Positions 18,063 to 27,281 of a DNA stretch of 64,000 nucleotides are shown piece by piece (within the stretch, counting starts at the first letter, position 1; each line of letters begins with the position of its first letter). The stretch spans positions 124,001 through 188,000 of the forward strand of contig CAVTQA010000010.1 in the NCBI GenBank assembly GCA_963736715.1. The letters are read 5' to 3'. The stretch is from AP-15 sp963736715. Lineage in GTDB: Bacteria > Pseudomonadota > Alphaproteobacteria > ATCC43930 > CGMCC-115725. The translations under genes were made by a program, and so were the position numbers. The notes beneath the pieces were generated by a model. It was not told where the DNA came from. It saw only the letters and a program-made list of their open reading frames with translations, and did no database searches.

Positions 18063-18542
18063 TCAAGATCTGCCGGTCGAATATTTCCGATGATGAACGA
18101 GTAAAAGCGCGACAAGTTGCTCGCAGCCGACGCGATCTAGATCGTCGAAACGCGCGAGCAGCGGGCTGTCGAGATCGAGCACGCCCAACATGGTGCCATC
18201 CTCGATCAGCGGGATGACGAGCTCGGAGCGTGAATCCGGGTCGCAGGCGATGTGGCCTGGGAAATCGTGGACATTGGGGACTAAGACGGTTGTGCCTCGG
18301 GCGGCGGCGGTGCCGCACACCCCCTTGCCCATCGGGATCCGCACGCAGGCGGGCTTACCCTGGAACGGCCCGAGGACCAGCTGTGCGCCGGTGCGGAAGT
18401 AAAACCCGGCCCAGTTGAGGTTCGGCAATCCGTGATAAATTAGCGCGGCCGTGTTGGCGGCGTTGGCGATCGGATCCGGTTCGCCGGCGAGCAGGGCCGC
18501 GAGCTGCCGCGCGAGATCGCGATAAAGCTCCGGCTTCTCCAT
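18063..18542 (-). CDS. msrC: Free methionine-(R)-sulfoxide reductase (GAF domain)
   Basis: 159 residues from the ATG at 18542. The single GAF domain has NLNWAGFYF, and three cysteines matching the fRMsr set (KPACVRI, GKGVCGTAA, HIACDPDS), followed by SELVIPLIEDGTMLGVLDLDS. It reduces free Met-R-O using thioredoxin. Gene ends just upstream of the 61-residue gene. Confidence 0.9.
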   Translation of the reverse strand: MEKPELYRDLARQLAALLAGEPDPIANAANTAALIYHGLPNLNWAGFYFRTGAQLVLGPFQGKPACVRIPMGKGVCGTAAARGTTVLVPNVHDFPGHIACDPDSRSELVIPLIEDGTMLGVLDLDSPLLARFDDLDRVGCEQLVALLLVHHRKYSTGRS

Positions 18543-18636
18543 GGTCACCTCGGATCCTCGCCAGCCACACCGCGCCAAGGCTGGTTTGGCGGCCACCGCG
18601 CCTATATGATTAAAGCGACACTATTCGCGGCTTACA

Positions 18637-20310
18637 ATGCTGCTCGGGCTCAATATTCGCGACATTGTATTGATCGATCGCCTCGACCTCGCCCTACGTC
18701 CCGGCCTCTGCGTGCTGACCGGCGAGACCGGCGCCGGCAAGTCGATCCTGCTCGATGCGCTCGGCCTGGCGCTCGGCAGGCGCGCCGAGAGCGGGCTGGT
18801 ACGCCCGGGAGCCCGGCAGGCCGCAGTATCGGCGGAATTCGCGGTCGGGCGCAACCACCCGGCGCACGCGATCCTGCGCGAAGCCGGGCTCGACGGCGAC
18901 GGCCAGGCGATCGTATTGCGCCGGCTGGTCGGTATCGACGGGCGCAGCCGGGCCTTTGTCAACGACGAGCCGGCGAGCGTCGGGCTGTTGCGCGATCTCG
19001 GCGACAGCCTTGTCGAGATCCAGGGTCAGTTCGAACAGCGCGGGTTGCTCGACCCGTCCAACCACCGCATGATCCTCGATGCCTTCGCCGAGCACGAAGT
19101 GACGCCGAATGCGCTCGCAAAGGTCTGGCAGGATTGGCGCGAAGCCCGGCAGCGCGAGTCCGATGCGGCGCGGCTGCTCGCGGCGAGCCGAGACGAAGAG
19201 GACTTGCTGCGCCACCACCTGGCCGAACTCGATTCGCTGATGCCCGAAGAGGACGAAGAGGATCGTCTCGCTGCCCGGCGCGCCCTGCTGCAGAGCGCCG
19301 AACGTCTGGCCGAAACGTTGGCCGAGGCGATCGGCGAGCTCGACGGCAATGCCGGGGCGCAAACCGCGTTGGCCCGCGCGGCACGCCGGCTGGAAAGGGC
19401 CCGCGAGCGCGCCCAGGGTCTGCTCAATTCGGCCTTTGCGGCCACCGAGCGCGCCGCCGCCGAAACCGCCGAGGCGCTCGCCGTCCTGGAGGCAACGGCA
19501 CGCGATCTCGAGGCCGACCCGCGTGAGCTCGACAAGGTCGAGGAGCGGCTCTTCGCGCTGCGCGCGGTGGCTCGCAAGCACCAGGTGACGGTTGCCAATC
19601 TGCCAGGGTTGCGCGAGCAGCTTCGGGCCCGGCTCGCCGAGCTCGAAGCCGGCGCCGGAAATGTCGAGCATCTGGTCCGGGCCACCGCCGAGGCACGCGC
19701 CCGTTACATTTCCGCTGCCGAAGCGGTGTCCCGCGGGCGTGCCGCCGCCGCTACACGGCTCGATGCTGCTGTCGCAGCCGAATTGAAGCCGCTACGCCTC
19801 GACAAGGCGCGGTTCCGCACCGTGCGGACCCCTCTCGCCGAGGACGATTGGGGCGAGCACGGCTGCGAGCGCATCCATTTCGAGGTGGCGACCAACCCCA
19901 ACGCGGGGTTCGGGCCGTTGGCGCGCATTGCCTCGGGCGGCGAGCTGTCGCGCTTCATGCTGGCGCTGAAACTGGTCCTCGCCGGGACCTCCTCGGTGCC
20001 GACCTTGATCTTCGACGAGGTCGACAGCGGCATCGGCGGCGCCGTCGCGGCGGCGGTCGGCGAGCGGCTGCAGCGGCTGGGGACAAATCTGCAGGTCCTG
20101 GTCGTAACACATTCGCCGCAGGTCGCCGCCCGCGGCGCCTACCACTGGCGGGTCGCCAAGAGCCTCGCCGCGCGCCAGACCGTGACCCGCGTCGAGGAGC
20201 TTGATGAGGATACGAGACAGGAGGAGATCGCCCGCATGCTGTCCGGCCGCAACATCACCGCCGAGGCGCGCGCCGCAGCGGCGAGCCTGATCGCCGGAGG
20301 CCGCGCATGA
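18637..20310 (+). CDS. recN: DNA repair protein RecN
   Basis: 557 residues, an SMC-like ATPase acting in double-strand break repair. Walker A is VLTGETGAGKSILLDALGL, a central Ala/Glu-rich coiled coil follows, then the ABC signature IASGGELSRFMLALKLVL and Walker B TLIFDEVDSGIGG. The stop overlaps the ligA ATG by 4 bp, giving a recN-ligA operon as in other Alphaproteobacteria. Confidence 0.97.
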   Translation: MLLGLNIRDIVLIDRLDLALRPGLCVLTGETGAGKSILLDALGLALGRRAESGLVRPGARQAAVSAEFAVGRNHPAHAILREAGLDGDGQAIVLRRLVGIDGRSRAFVNDEPASVGLLRDLGDSLVEIQGQFEQRGLLDPSNHRMILDAFAEHEVTPNALAKVWQDWREARQRESDAARLLAASRDEEDLLRHHLAELDSLMPEEDEEDRLAARRALLQSAERLAETLAEAIGELDGNAGAQTALARAARRLERARERAQGLLNSAFAATERAAAETAEALAVLEATARDLEADPRELDKVEERLFALRAVARKHQVTVANLPGLREQLRARLAELEAGAGNVEHLVRATAEARARYISAAEAVSRGRAAAATRLDAAVAAELKPLRLDKARFRTVRTPLAEDDWGEHGCERIHFEVATNPNAGFGPLARIASGGELSRFMLALKLVLAGTSSVPTLIFDEVDSGIGGAVAAAVGERLQRLGTNLQVLVVTHSPQVAARGAYHWRVAKSLAARQTVTRVEELDEDTRQEEIARMLSGRNITAEARAAAASLIAGGRA

Positions 20311-22445
20311 GGACGTCGACCGCCTCGCGGCGGCGTCGTGAGGAGCCGGAGTTGCGGCCGGTCGACACGCTCACCGAAGACGAGGCCCGGGCCGAGCTCG
20401 CCTCGCTGGCGGAGGAGATCAAACACCACGACCGGCTTTATTACACCGATGCGGCGCCCGAGATTTCCGATGCCGATTACGACGCGCTGCGCCGCCGCAA
20501 CAGTGACATCGAGGCCCGGTTTCCCGAGCTGATCCGAGCCGACAGCCCGACACGCCGGGTCGGCGCCGCCCCTGCCGCCGGGTTCGCCAAGGTCACCCAT
20601 TCCCGGCCGATGCTGTCGCTGGAGAACGCCTTCGAAGAACAGGATGTGCGCGACTTCTTCGCCGGGGTCCGCAATTTCTTCCGGCGCACGGCGACCGAAG
20701 CGCTGGTCGCCGAAGACAAGATCGAGATCATGGCCGAGCCCAAGATCGACGGGCTGTCGATCGCGCTCTCCTACCGGGCCGGCCGTCTCGTGCTGGGGGC
20801 AACCCGCGGCGATGGCACCACCGGCGAGAATGTGACCGCGAACCTTCGCACGCTGGACACCGTGCCTGAAATTCTCACGGGCAAGAAGTGGCCCGAGATG
20901 GTCGAGATCCGCGGTGAGGTCTATCTCGAACGCGCCGGGTTCTTCGCGTTGAACGAGGAGCGCGCGGCGGCCGGCGAGTCGGTTTTCGCCAATCCGCGCA
21001 ACGCCGCGGCCGGCTCGTTGCGCCAGCTCGATCCGGCGATCACCGCGCGCCGGCCGCTCAAGTTCTTCGCCTATGCCTGGGGCGAGGCGAGCGCGCCGTT
21101 CGCCCGAACCCACGAAGAGGCACTGGCGCGGCTTCATGACTGGGGATTCTCGGTCAACCCGCGCTCGCGGCTGTGCCATGGCGTCGACGAGGCGCTCGCC
21201 TATTATCGCGAGATCGCCGCCGAGCGCGCGGAATTGCCCTACGACATCGACGGCGTCGTCTACAAGGTCAACGACCTGGCGCTGCAGGAGCGGCTCGGCA
21301 TGGTGAGCCGGGCGCCGCGCTGGGCGGTCGCGCAGAAATTCCCGGCGCAGCAGGCGCAAACCGTATTGCGCGACATCTCGATCCAGGTAGGTCGACAGGG
21401 CTCATTGACGCCGGTGGCGATGCTCGAGCCGATCACGGTCGGCGGTGTCGTCGTGCAGCGCGCCACGTTGCACAACGAGGACGAGATCGAGCGTAAGGAT
21501 GTCCGCATCGGCGACACCGTCGTCGTGCAACGGGCCGGCGATGTGATCCCGCAGATCGTTTCGGTGGTGCTCGACCGCCGCCCAAAGGGCGCCATGCCCT
21601 ATCAGTTCCCCGATCACTGCCCGATCTGCGGCAGCCTCGCGGTGCGTGAGCCGGGCCAGGTGGCGCGGCGCTGCACCGGCGGGTTGATATGCGCCGCGCA
21701 GGCGGTCGAGCGGTTGCGGCATTTCGTGTCGCGCCATTGCTTCGATGTCGAGGGGCTCGGCGAGAAGCACATCACCGCGTTCTGGCAGGACGGGCTGATC
21801 CGCCAGCCGGGCGACATCTTCCGCCTCGATCCCGAGGTGATCGCCAAGCGCGAAGGCTGGGGCGAGCTCAGCGCGCGCAACTTGATGGCCGCTATTAACG
21901 AGCGCCGGCAAATTTCGCTCGAGCGTTTCATCAACGCGCTCGGCATTCCGCAGGTCGGCGACGCGACGGCTCGGCTGCTCGCCCGCCATTACCGTTCGCT
22001 CGCCGCGTGGCGGCGCGAGATGAAAGCCGCGCAGGACCCGGACAGCGAAGCCCGGGCCGGGCTTCTCGACATTCACGGCATCGGCGAGGACATGGCGGCG
22101 GACATTCTCGGCTTTTTCGCCGAGCCGCATAACCGCGCCGTGCTAGACGACCTTGCGCGCGAGGTGACGGTCCTCGACTACGAGGCGCCGGCGCAGCGCA
22201 CCGCCTCGCCGCTCGCCGGCAAGACGATCGTCTTCACCGGAACATTGGAGGCGATGAGCCGCTCCGAGGCGAAGGCGCGCGCCGAGGCGCTCGGCGCCAA
22301 TGTCACCGGCTCGGTCTCGGCCAAGACCGATTACGTCGTCGCCGGCGCCGATCCCGGCTCGAAGGCGACAAAGGCGGCCGCGCTCGGCGTCAGGTTGCTC
22401 GACGAGGCCGCGTGGCTCGCACTAGCCGGCGACGCCGCGGGATAA
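20307..22445 (+). CDS. ligA: NAD-dependent DNA ligase LigA
   Basis: 712 residues. The adenylation site lysine is in MAEPKIDGLSIAL. An OB-fold, a four-cysteine zinc finger (CPICG ... CTGGLICAA), helix-hairpin-helix repeats (GIGEDMAADIL) and a C-terminal BRCT domain (LAGKTIVFTGTLEAMSRSEA) complete the standard order. Joins nicks during replication and repair. Intact. Confidence 0.98.
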   Translation: MRTSTASRRRREEPELRPVDTLTEDEARAELASLAEEIKHHDRLYYTDAAPEISDADYDALRRRNSDIEARFPELIRADSPTRRVGAAPAAGFAKVTHSRPMLSLENAFEEQDVRDFFAGVRNFFRRTATEALVAEDKIEIMAEPKIDGLSIALSYRAGRLVLGATRGDGTTGENVTANLRTLDTVPEILTGKKWPEMVEIRGEVYLERAGFFALNEERAAAGESVFANPRNAAAGSLRQLDPAITARRPLKFFAYAWGEASAPFARTHEEALARLHDWGFSVNPRSRLCHGVDEALAYYREIAAERAELPYDIDGVVYKVNDLALQERLGMVSRAPRWAVAQKFPAQQAQTVLRDISIQVGRQGSLTPVAMLEPITVGGVVVQRATLHNEDEIERKDVRIGDTVVVQRAGDVIPQIVSVVLDRRPKGAMPYQFPDHCPICGSLAVREPGQVARRCTGGLICAAQAVERLRHFVSRHCFDVEGLGEKHITAFWQDGLIRQPGDIFRLDPEVIAKREGWGELSARNLMAAINERRQISLERFINALGIPQVGDATARLLARHYRSLAAWRREMKAAQDPDSEARAGLLDIHGIGEDMAADILGFFAEPHNRAVLDDLAREVTVLDYEAPAQRTASPLAGKTIVFTGTLEAMSRSEAKARAEALGANVTGSVSAKTDYVVAGADPGSKATKAAALGVRLLDEAAWLALAGDAAG

Positions 22446-22454
22446 TGGCGGCCG

Positions 22455-23504
22455 GTGTTCGACGTTACTGACGAGGAGCGTCTGGAGCCGGTGCTCGGTC
22501 CGACGGTAGCGCGGGATGCCGAGACCGGGCGAGAGCCGACGCTTTTTTTCGTCACACCGGCGGAAGCCGGCGCCCACGGATCGATGGGTCCCGGCTTTCG
22601 CCGGGAAGACGGGAATGACGCGCTGCGGTCGCCGGAACCCGTCGAACGAGAACAACAAGCTGATAGACCTCGCTGGTGGAGCAAGCTGCGCGGACCGGTC
22701 GGCTCGCTGCTGTTGCATCTGTTGCCTTTGTTGCTGCTGATCGACTGGCAGTTCTCGCCGCCGGCCGAAACCCCACCGGTAACCGTGCAGCTGGTAATGG
22801 AGCCCCCACCGCCTCCCACACCGGAAGTAAAGCCGCCGCCGGTACCGCAGCCAAAGCCCACTCCGCCGCCACCACGGGGCCGCCTCGCATCGGAGGATCT
22901 CGGCGAACCCGAAGCCAAAGACGTCGACAAGCCGAAGGGCGATCCGCCGGCGGCCGACAAACCGGCCCAGACCGACACTCCACCCGCCGAGACGAAGCCG
23001 CCCGAGAAGCCGCAGCAGATGGCGGCGGTAGCGCCGCCGCCGCTCCCCCTGCCGAAACCCGATGCGGCGAAACCCGATGCGACGAGGCCTGACCCCGTTC
23101 CGAAGCCCGCCCCAAAGCCGACGCCGGCGGCTCACCGAGTGCCGAAACCGCTCGAAGACCCGGCGAATATGGCGCCCCGTCGGGCAAGGTTCCCCGGCCC
23201 CGCAGCGACGCGCGACGAGTACCTTGCCTACATGCATTCACTGATCCGGCAGCATTACAACCTGCTCTCTTCCGCCGAGCTCGGTGGCCGCCGCGGCATG
23301 GTGGTCGTCGAGTTCGTCGTCCTCGACGACGGCAAGATCGCGCTCCTCAAGATCCGGCGCGGCTCGGGTTACCCCGACATCGACAACCGGGTCGCAGAAA
23401 TGGTCGCCGCGGTCGGCCGTTTCCCGCCCCTGCCCCAGTGGTTCCAGGGCCTCGCCATGCCCTTCGAATTCGGCTTCCCGTTCCCCGAGGCGCTGCGGGA
23501 GTAA
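22455..23504 (+). CDS. TonB family / energy transducer-like protein with in-frame palindromic repeat
   Basis: 349 residues from a GTG at 22455, 9 bp after ligA. The N-terminal ~60 residues are cytoplasmic and include FVTPAEAGAHGSMGPGFRR, which is the translation of a palindromic DNA repeat. One membrane helix (SLLLHLLPLLLLIDW) is followed by a long Pro/Lys/Glu-rich periplasmic spacer and a TonB C-terminal domain (GMVVVEFVVLDDGKIALLKI). No exbB/exbD is adjacent, so its receptor or partner is unknown. It may serve envelope integrity rather than iron uptake. Confidence 0.82.
   Translation: MFDVTDEERLEPVLGPTVARDAETGREPTLFFVTPAEAGAHGSMGPGFRREDGNDALRSPEPVEREQQADRPRWWSKLRGPVGSLLLHLLPLLLLIDWQFSPPAETPPVTVQLVMEPPPPPTPEVKPPPVPQPKPTPPPPRGRLASEDLGEPEAKDVDKPKGDPPAADKPAQTDTPPAETKPPEKPQQMAAVAPPPLPLPKPDAAKPDATRPDPVPKPAPKPTPAAHRVPKPLEDPANMAPRRARFPGPAATRDEYLAYMHSLIRQHYNLLSSAELGGRRGMVVVEFVVLDDGKIALLKIRRGSGYPDIDNRVAEMVAAVGRFPPLPQWFQGLAMPFEFGFPFPEALRE
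22551..22619. repeat. Palindromic repeat, family B, inside the tonB-like frame
   Basis: Inverted repeat GTCACACCGGCGGAAGCCGG ... CCGGCTTTCGCCGGGAAGAC with outer GTCA/TGAC ends. It is the common bacterial type that translates as VTPAEAG...MGPGFRR. No in-frame start codon follows it before the membrane helix except TTG codons, so it appears to be a genuine coding insertion. A relative lies inside the MITE at 27056-27147. Confidence 0.8.
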
Positions 23505-23508
23505 GTTG

Positions 23509-24867
23509 ATGCCAGCGGCATTGGAGCTGATCGACACCATCGTGGTCGTCATTCTCGAAAATCGATCATTCGACCACATGCTCGGCTACCTTAACCTACC
23601 GGGTCCCGGACGCATTCCGCTCGACGGTCTGCAATCGGATGCCCAATGGCTCCAGCAGCATGCCAACAGCGGGGTGGAGCCGTTCGAGTTCTCGGTACAA
23701 CAAATCGACGACCCGCCGCACGAGCACGCGACAATCGAGATGCAGATCGGTACGCCGCGACTACCTGGCGGCCCCTATCCGATGAACGGCTTTGTCGAGA
23801 GCTATCTGATGCGCCACCCTCCGCCGGGCGACAAGCGGCTGGTGATGGGCTACTACACGGCACCGGAAGTGCCGGCATTCGATTTCTTTGCTCGGAATTA
23901 CACAATCTGCGATCACTGGTTTTCGGCGCTGCCGACCGGCACCCAGGCCAACCGCCTGATGGCAATGAGCGGCGCCACGAGCCTCATCGACAACGCCCCG
24001 CTGTTCCTGCGCGACCAGCCTCTCGTCTATGACTGGTTGACCGAGCATAGAGTGTCCTGGTGCGTCTACCAGAGCGGCGACTTCCTGCCATTCTTTTCCC
24101 TGATGCCGCGGTGGCAAAACGAGATCGCGACCTCATTGGCGCTCGACGCACTGGTGCCCCATGCACACCCGCGGTTCCGCCGCTATCGCAATTTCGTCCG
24201 CGACTGGACGACCGAGCAGAACATGCCGTCGGTGATCTTTATCGAGCCGGAGTATACCGACGGACCTCATACCGCCCCGAACGACGATCACCCGCCGACC
24301 GGGATTGCGCGGGGCCAGGCGCTTGTGCGCGATATCTACGCCGCCCTGATCTCAAACCGGGCACGCTGGGCTCGCACCCTGTTGCTCGTCACCTACGATG
24401 AGCATGGCGGGTTTTGGGATCACGTCTCGCCGCTGAACATCCCAACCCCGATCGCCGGACACGGACCGACGCCGGTCTTTCTCAGTACCGGCGTCCGCGT
24501 TCCCGGTTTTGTGATCTCGCCTCTGGTCGATCCCGCCACGGTCTATTCGCAATCATTGGATCACACGTCGGCGCTGCAGCTTCTCGCGGATAAGTACGGC
24601 GGCGGGTTGTATTCGCCGGAGGTCGCCGCGCGGCAGCCTTCTCTGTCGCGGCTGTCCGATGCGATCACCCGCACGGCGCCCCGGACCGATGTGCCCCAGC
24701 CGCCGGCCGTACAAGCCGTCGCTGTGGCGACCCCTCCGGTCGTGCAACGGGCGCCCAGCGCAAGCGCCAATGCCGCCGCCTTCCGTCTGGCCGCGGCGAA
24801 GATGGCGGCAGATCATCCCGGGATTGCCAGCGGCTGGCCCGCACTGATGCAGGCAGTCAGGTCATGA
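23509..24867 (+). CDS. Phosphoesterase family protein (phospholipase C / acid phosphatase AcpA-like)
   Basis: The ATG at 23509 gives 452 residues. Family landmarks are VVILENRSFDHMLGYL at the N-terminus, AFDFFARNYTICDHWFSALP, VIFIEPEYTD and VTYDEHGGFWDHV, which supply the metal and phosphate ligands. No signal peptide is seen, which is unusual because most members are exported. The C-terminal ~70 residues are Ala/Pro-rich. It follows the tonB-like gene by 4 bp. Confidence 0.88.
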   Translation: MPAALELIDTIVVVILENRSFDHMLGYLNLPGPGRIPLDGLQSDAQWLQQHANSGVEPFEFSVQQIDDPPHEHATIEMQIGTPRLPGGPYPMNGFVESYLMRHPPPGDKRLVMGYYTAPEVPAFDFFARNYTICDHWFSALPTGTQANRLMAMSGATSLIDNAPLFLRDQPLVYDWLTEHRVSWCVYQSGDFLPFFSLMPRWQNEIATSLALDALVPHAHPRFRRYRNFVRDWTTEQNMPSVIFIEPEYTDGPHTAPNDDHPPTGIARGQALVRDIYAALISNRARWARTLLLVTYDEHGGFWDHVSPLNIPTPIAGHGPTPVFLSTGVRVPGFVISPLVDPATVYSQSLDHTSALQLLADKYGGGLYSPEVAARQPSLSRLSDAITRTAPRTDVPQPPAVQAVAVATPPVVQRAPSASANAAAFRLAAAKMAADHPGIASGWPALMQAVRS

Positions 24868-24909
24868 TGGCCCATCGCCGCCGATAAGAACCAAGGAGGG
24901 CAATCCCGC

Positions 24910-26623
24910 GTGGCAGAGCCTGTCGATCCGATCGTTATGTCCGTCATTCAGCATCGCCTATTGGCGATCGTCGAGGAGATGGGGGAGGCGATGCTCCGCA
25001 CCTCCTATTCGCAGATCCTCAATTCGAGCCGCGACTTCTCGACCGCGATCTGCGATCTCGACGGCAGGCTGATCGCGCAGGCCGAGCACGTGCCGATCCA
25101 TGTCGGCGCGCTGCCTTTCGCGGCGAAGGCGATGACCGAGTTCTTTCGCGATCACATCCACCCGGGCGACGTCTTTCTCCTCAACGACCCGTATCATGGC
25201 GGCAATCACCTGCCCGATCTGACCGCGTTCGTGCCGGTCTTCGAAGGCGACCGTGCCGCGCTTCTGGTCGATCAACCGCGCGCATCAGAGCGACATCGGC
25301 GGCGCCACGCACGGCGCCTACAACGCCGCGGCGACCGACATCTGGCAGGAGGGCATCCGCATCACGCCGTTGCGGCTCTACGACCGCGGCGAGGTGCGCC
25401 GCGACGTCCTCGAAATGATAGCGACCAACGTGCGCCACCCGCGCGACTTCCGCGGCGATATCGCGGCGATGATCGGGTCGGCGCATGTCGGCGAGCGGCG
25501 CCTCTTGGCATTGGCGGCCGAATTCGGCTGGCCGCTCGCCAATGCGGCGATCGAGGCAGTGCTCGACGGCGCCGAGCGCCAGACCCGCGCGGTCATCGCC
25601 CAATGGCGGGACGGCGTCTACCAAGGGGAGGCCTTGCTCGACGATGATGGGCGCGGCAACAGCGACATTCATATCCGCGCCACGGTCACCAAGCGCGGCA
25701 GCGGTCTGACGGTCGACCTCTCCGACTCGCACGAGCAGGTGACGAGCTTCATCAACTCGTCCTACCCGAACATGTATTCATCGGTCGTCGTCGCGCTGTC
25801 CTACCTGATCGACCCCGACACGCCGAAAAACGACGGCACGTTTCGTCCCCTCAAGGTCATCGCGAAACCGGGTACGGTGGTGTGGGCCAACCCCGGAGCG
25901 CCAGTTACCTTGGCGACCAACCACTGCGGGCAAGAGATCATCGAGGCGATAATCAAGGCATTGGCGCCGGCCTGTCCCGATCGAGCGATGGCCGGCTGGG
26001 GCCGCCGTTTTCGCATCGCCATTCAAGGCAAGGATCCCCGCTCGGATAAGCCCTTTATCTGGCATTTCTTTCAGGCGCGGCCCGGCGGTGGGGCGTCGCC
26101 GGCCGGCGACGGCTGGCCCGGCGCCGGCGAATGGCAGGCCGCGGGCGGGATCAAATTCGGCAGCCTCGAAGTGACCGAGGTCCGCTTTCCGCTGTTCTTC
26201 CGCCGCCACGAATTCCGCCCTGATTCCGGCGGGGAAGGCAAATTCCGCGGCGGCCCCGGAGGGATCGTCGAGATGGTCGTCGAAACCGCCGAGCCGGCGG
26301 TCGGCAACACCGCCGGCGACGGCGTGCGCCACGGCGCCTGCGGCATCCTCGGCGGCACGGACGGGCTGCCGCACCGTTATATGCTCTATTCCGACGATGA
26401 GCCGCCGCGCGCGATCCGAACCAAGGAAGTCGGCTTGGTGATCCACCCCAACGATGCGCTCGTCCTCGAATCCGGAGGCGGCGGCGGTTGGGGCAATCCG
26501 GTCGACCGGGACCCCGGCGCGATCGCCTGCGACCTGGAGAACGGATTTGTGAGCGATGAGATGGCCGCTGGTGCAGCGGCGGGGTCCCCTCCCCCGCAAG
26601 CGGGGGAGGGTAGGGTCGGGGTT
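24910..26623 (+). pseudogene. hyuB: Hydantoinase B / 5-oxoprolinase beta-subunit family, frameshifted and tail replaced
   Basis: Residues 1-117 (EPVDPIVMSVIQHRLLAIVEEMG ... FLLNDPYHGGNHLPDLTAF) are in one frame and the rest (FWSINRAHQSDIGGATHGAYN to GGGGGWGNPVDRDPGAIACDL) in the next. Dropping the C near 25261 fuses them into a full-length HyuB of about 550 residues. The family's closing residues are replaced by the translation of a palindromic repeat, and the frame then runs straight into a DUF559 gene. With hyuA downstream it would form an ATP-dependent hydantoinase or oxoprolinase. HyuAB-type enzymes act on 5-oxoproline analogues, the product class of D-glutamate cyclase. Confidence 0.82.
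26586..26621. repeat. GC-rich palindromic repeat, family A, left of the DUF559 gene
   Basis: Core CCTCCCCCGCAAGCGGGGGAGG, read within the hyuB frame as SPPPQAGEGRVGV. It marks the point where the hyuB family similarity ends. Confidence 0.88.
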
Positions 26624-27028
26624 ATGCGGCCCAACCGAGCAGATATGCGTGGTGGATCTCCGATAAAGAAACATGCGCGTGAATTGCGCCGTAATATGAC
26701 TGATGCCGAGCGCGTGCTGTGGAAAGGAATCCGCAAATGTGCGCTAGGTTGGCGATTTCGACGCCAATTCCCGATTCCGCCCTACATCGTCGATTTCGCT
26801 TGCGTTGAAGGGTGCCTGATCGTCGAAGCCGATGGTGGCCAACACGGGCGCCCCGGCGACCATGAGCTGCGCGACAGCGAGTTGCAGCGGCAAGGATGGC
26901 GCGTTCTCCGCTTCTGGAACAATGAAATTCTTGCGAACCGTCAGGGAGTGTTGCGAACCATCGCCGAGACCCTCGGACCGGCACGCATGCGAAGCCCCCA
27001 CCCCAACCCTCCCCCGCTTGCGGGCTAG
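26624..27028 (+). CDS. DUF559 (Vsr-like PD-(D/E)XK) endonuclease-domain protein
   Basis: From an internal ATG at 26624 the frame encodes 134 residues: KHARELRRNMTDAERVLWKG, GWRFRRQFPIPPYIVDFACV, LIVEADGGQHG (acidic residue before the GGQH signature), then GWRVLRFWNNEIL. This is the DUF559 family related to very-short-patch-repair nucleases. The protein ends in PHPNPPPLAG, the translation of a second family A repeat, and the stop codon TAG is supplied by the first bases of the MITE. It is in frame with hyuB upstream. DNA target unknown. Confidence 0.85.
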   Translation: MRPNRADMRGGSPIKKHARELRRNMTDAERVLWKGIRKCALGWRFRRQFPIPPYIVDFACVEGCLIVEADGGQHGRPGDHELRDSELQRQGWRVLRFWNNEILANRQGVLRTIAETLGPARMRSPHPNPPPLAG

Positions 27029-27208
27029 GGCATGCACACATCTTCCGCCTTTCCGCCGTCATGCCCGCGAAAGCGGGCACCCAGGACCGTTGTCGGGCTA
27101 TTCACCACGGGGCCCCTGGGTCCCCGCTTTCGCGGGGACGACGGATAACTTATTGAAAGTCCTTCTATTGTGGAGATGTGTGCATGCCCTAGCGCTTGCG
27201 GGGGAGGG
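26995..27208. repeat. GC-rich palindromic repeat, family A, split by the MITE
   Basis: The left part (26995-27024) ends CCCCCGCTTGCGGG and the right part (27193-27208) begins CGCTTGCGGGGGAGGG. Removing 27025-27192 and one copy of CGCTTGCGGG restores a perfect family A palindrome. Confidence 0.88.
27025..27192. mobile_element. 168-bp MITE with 19-bp terminal inverted repeats
   Basis: The ends CTAGGGCATGCACACATCT (27025-27043) and AGATGTGTGCATGCCCTAG (27174-27192) are perfect inverted repeats. Both sides carry the same 10 bases CGCTTGCGGG (27015-27024 and 27193-27202), read as a target-site duplication. The interior has no coding capacity and contains a family B palindrome (CCCGCGAAAGCGGG ... 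CCCCGCTTTCGCGGGG). It would need a transposase in trans. I do not recognise the parent family. Confidence 0.85.
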
Positions 27209-27281
27209 AGCTCCCGCCGATGCCATGTCGAAGGCGAGTTCGAGAGCTCCGGGTTGAAGCAGTGAGGGGGAGTGTTATCCC

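Noticed and set aside
27025..27192. IS630-type end with a simple TA duplication (CTAG at both ends)
   Set aside because: The 10-bp flanking duplication CGCTTGCGGG restores the host repeat exactly, which a TA duplication would not explain.
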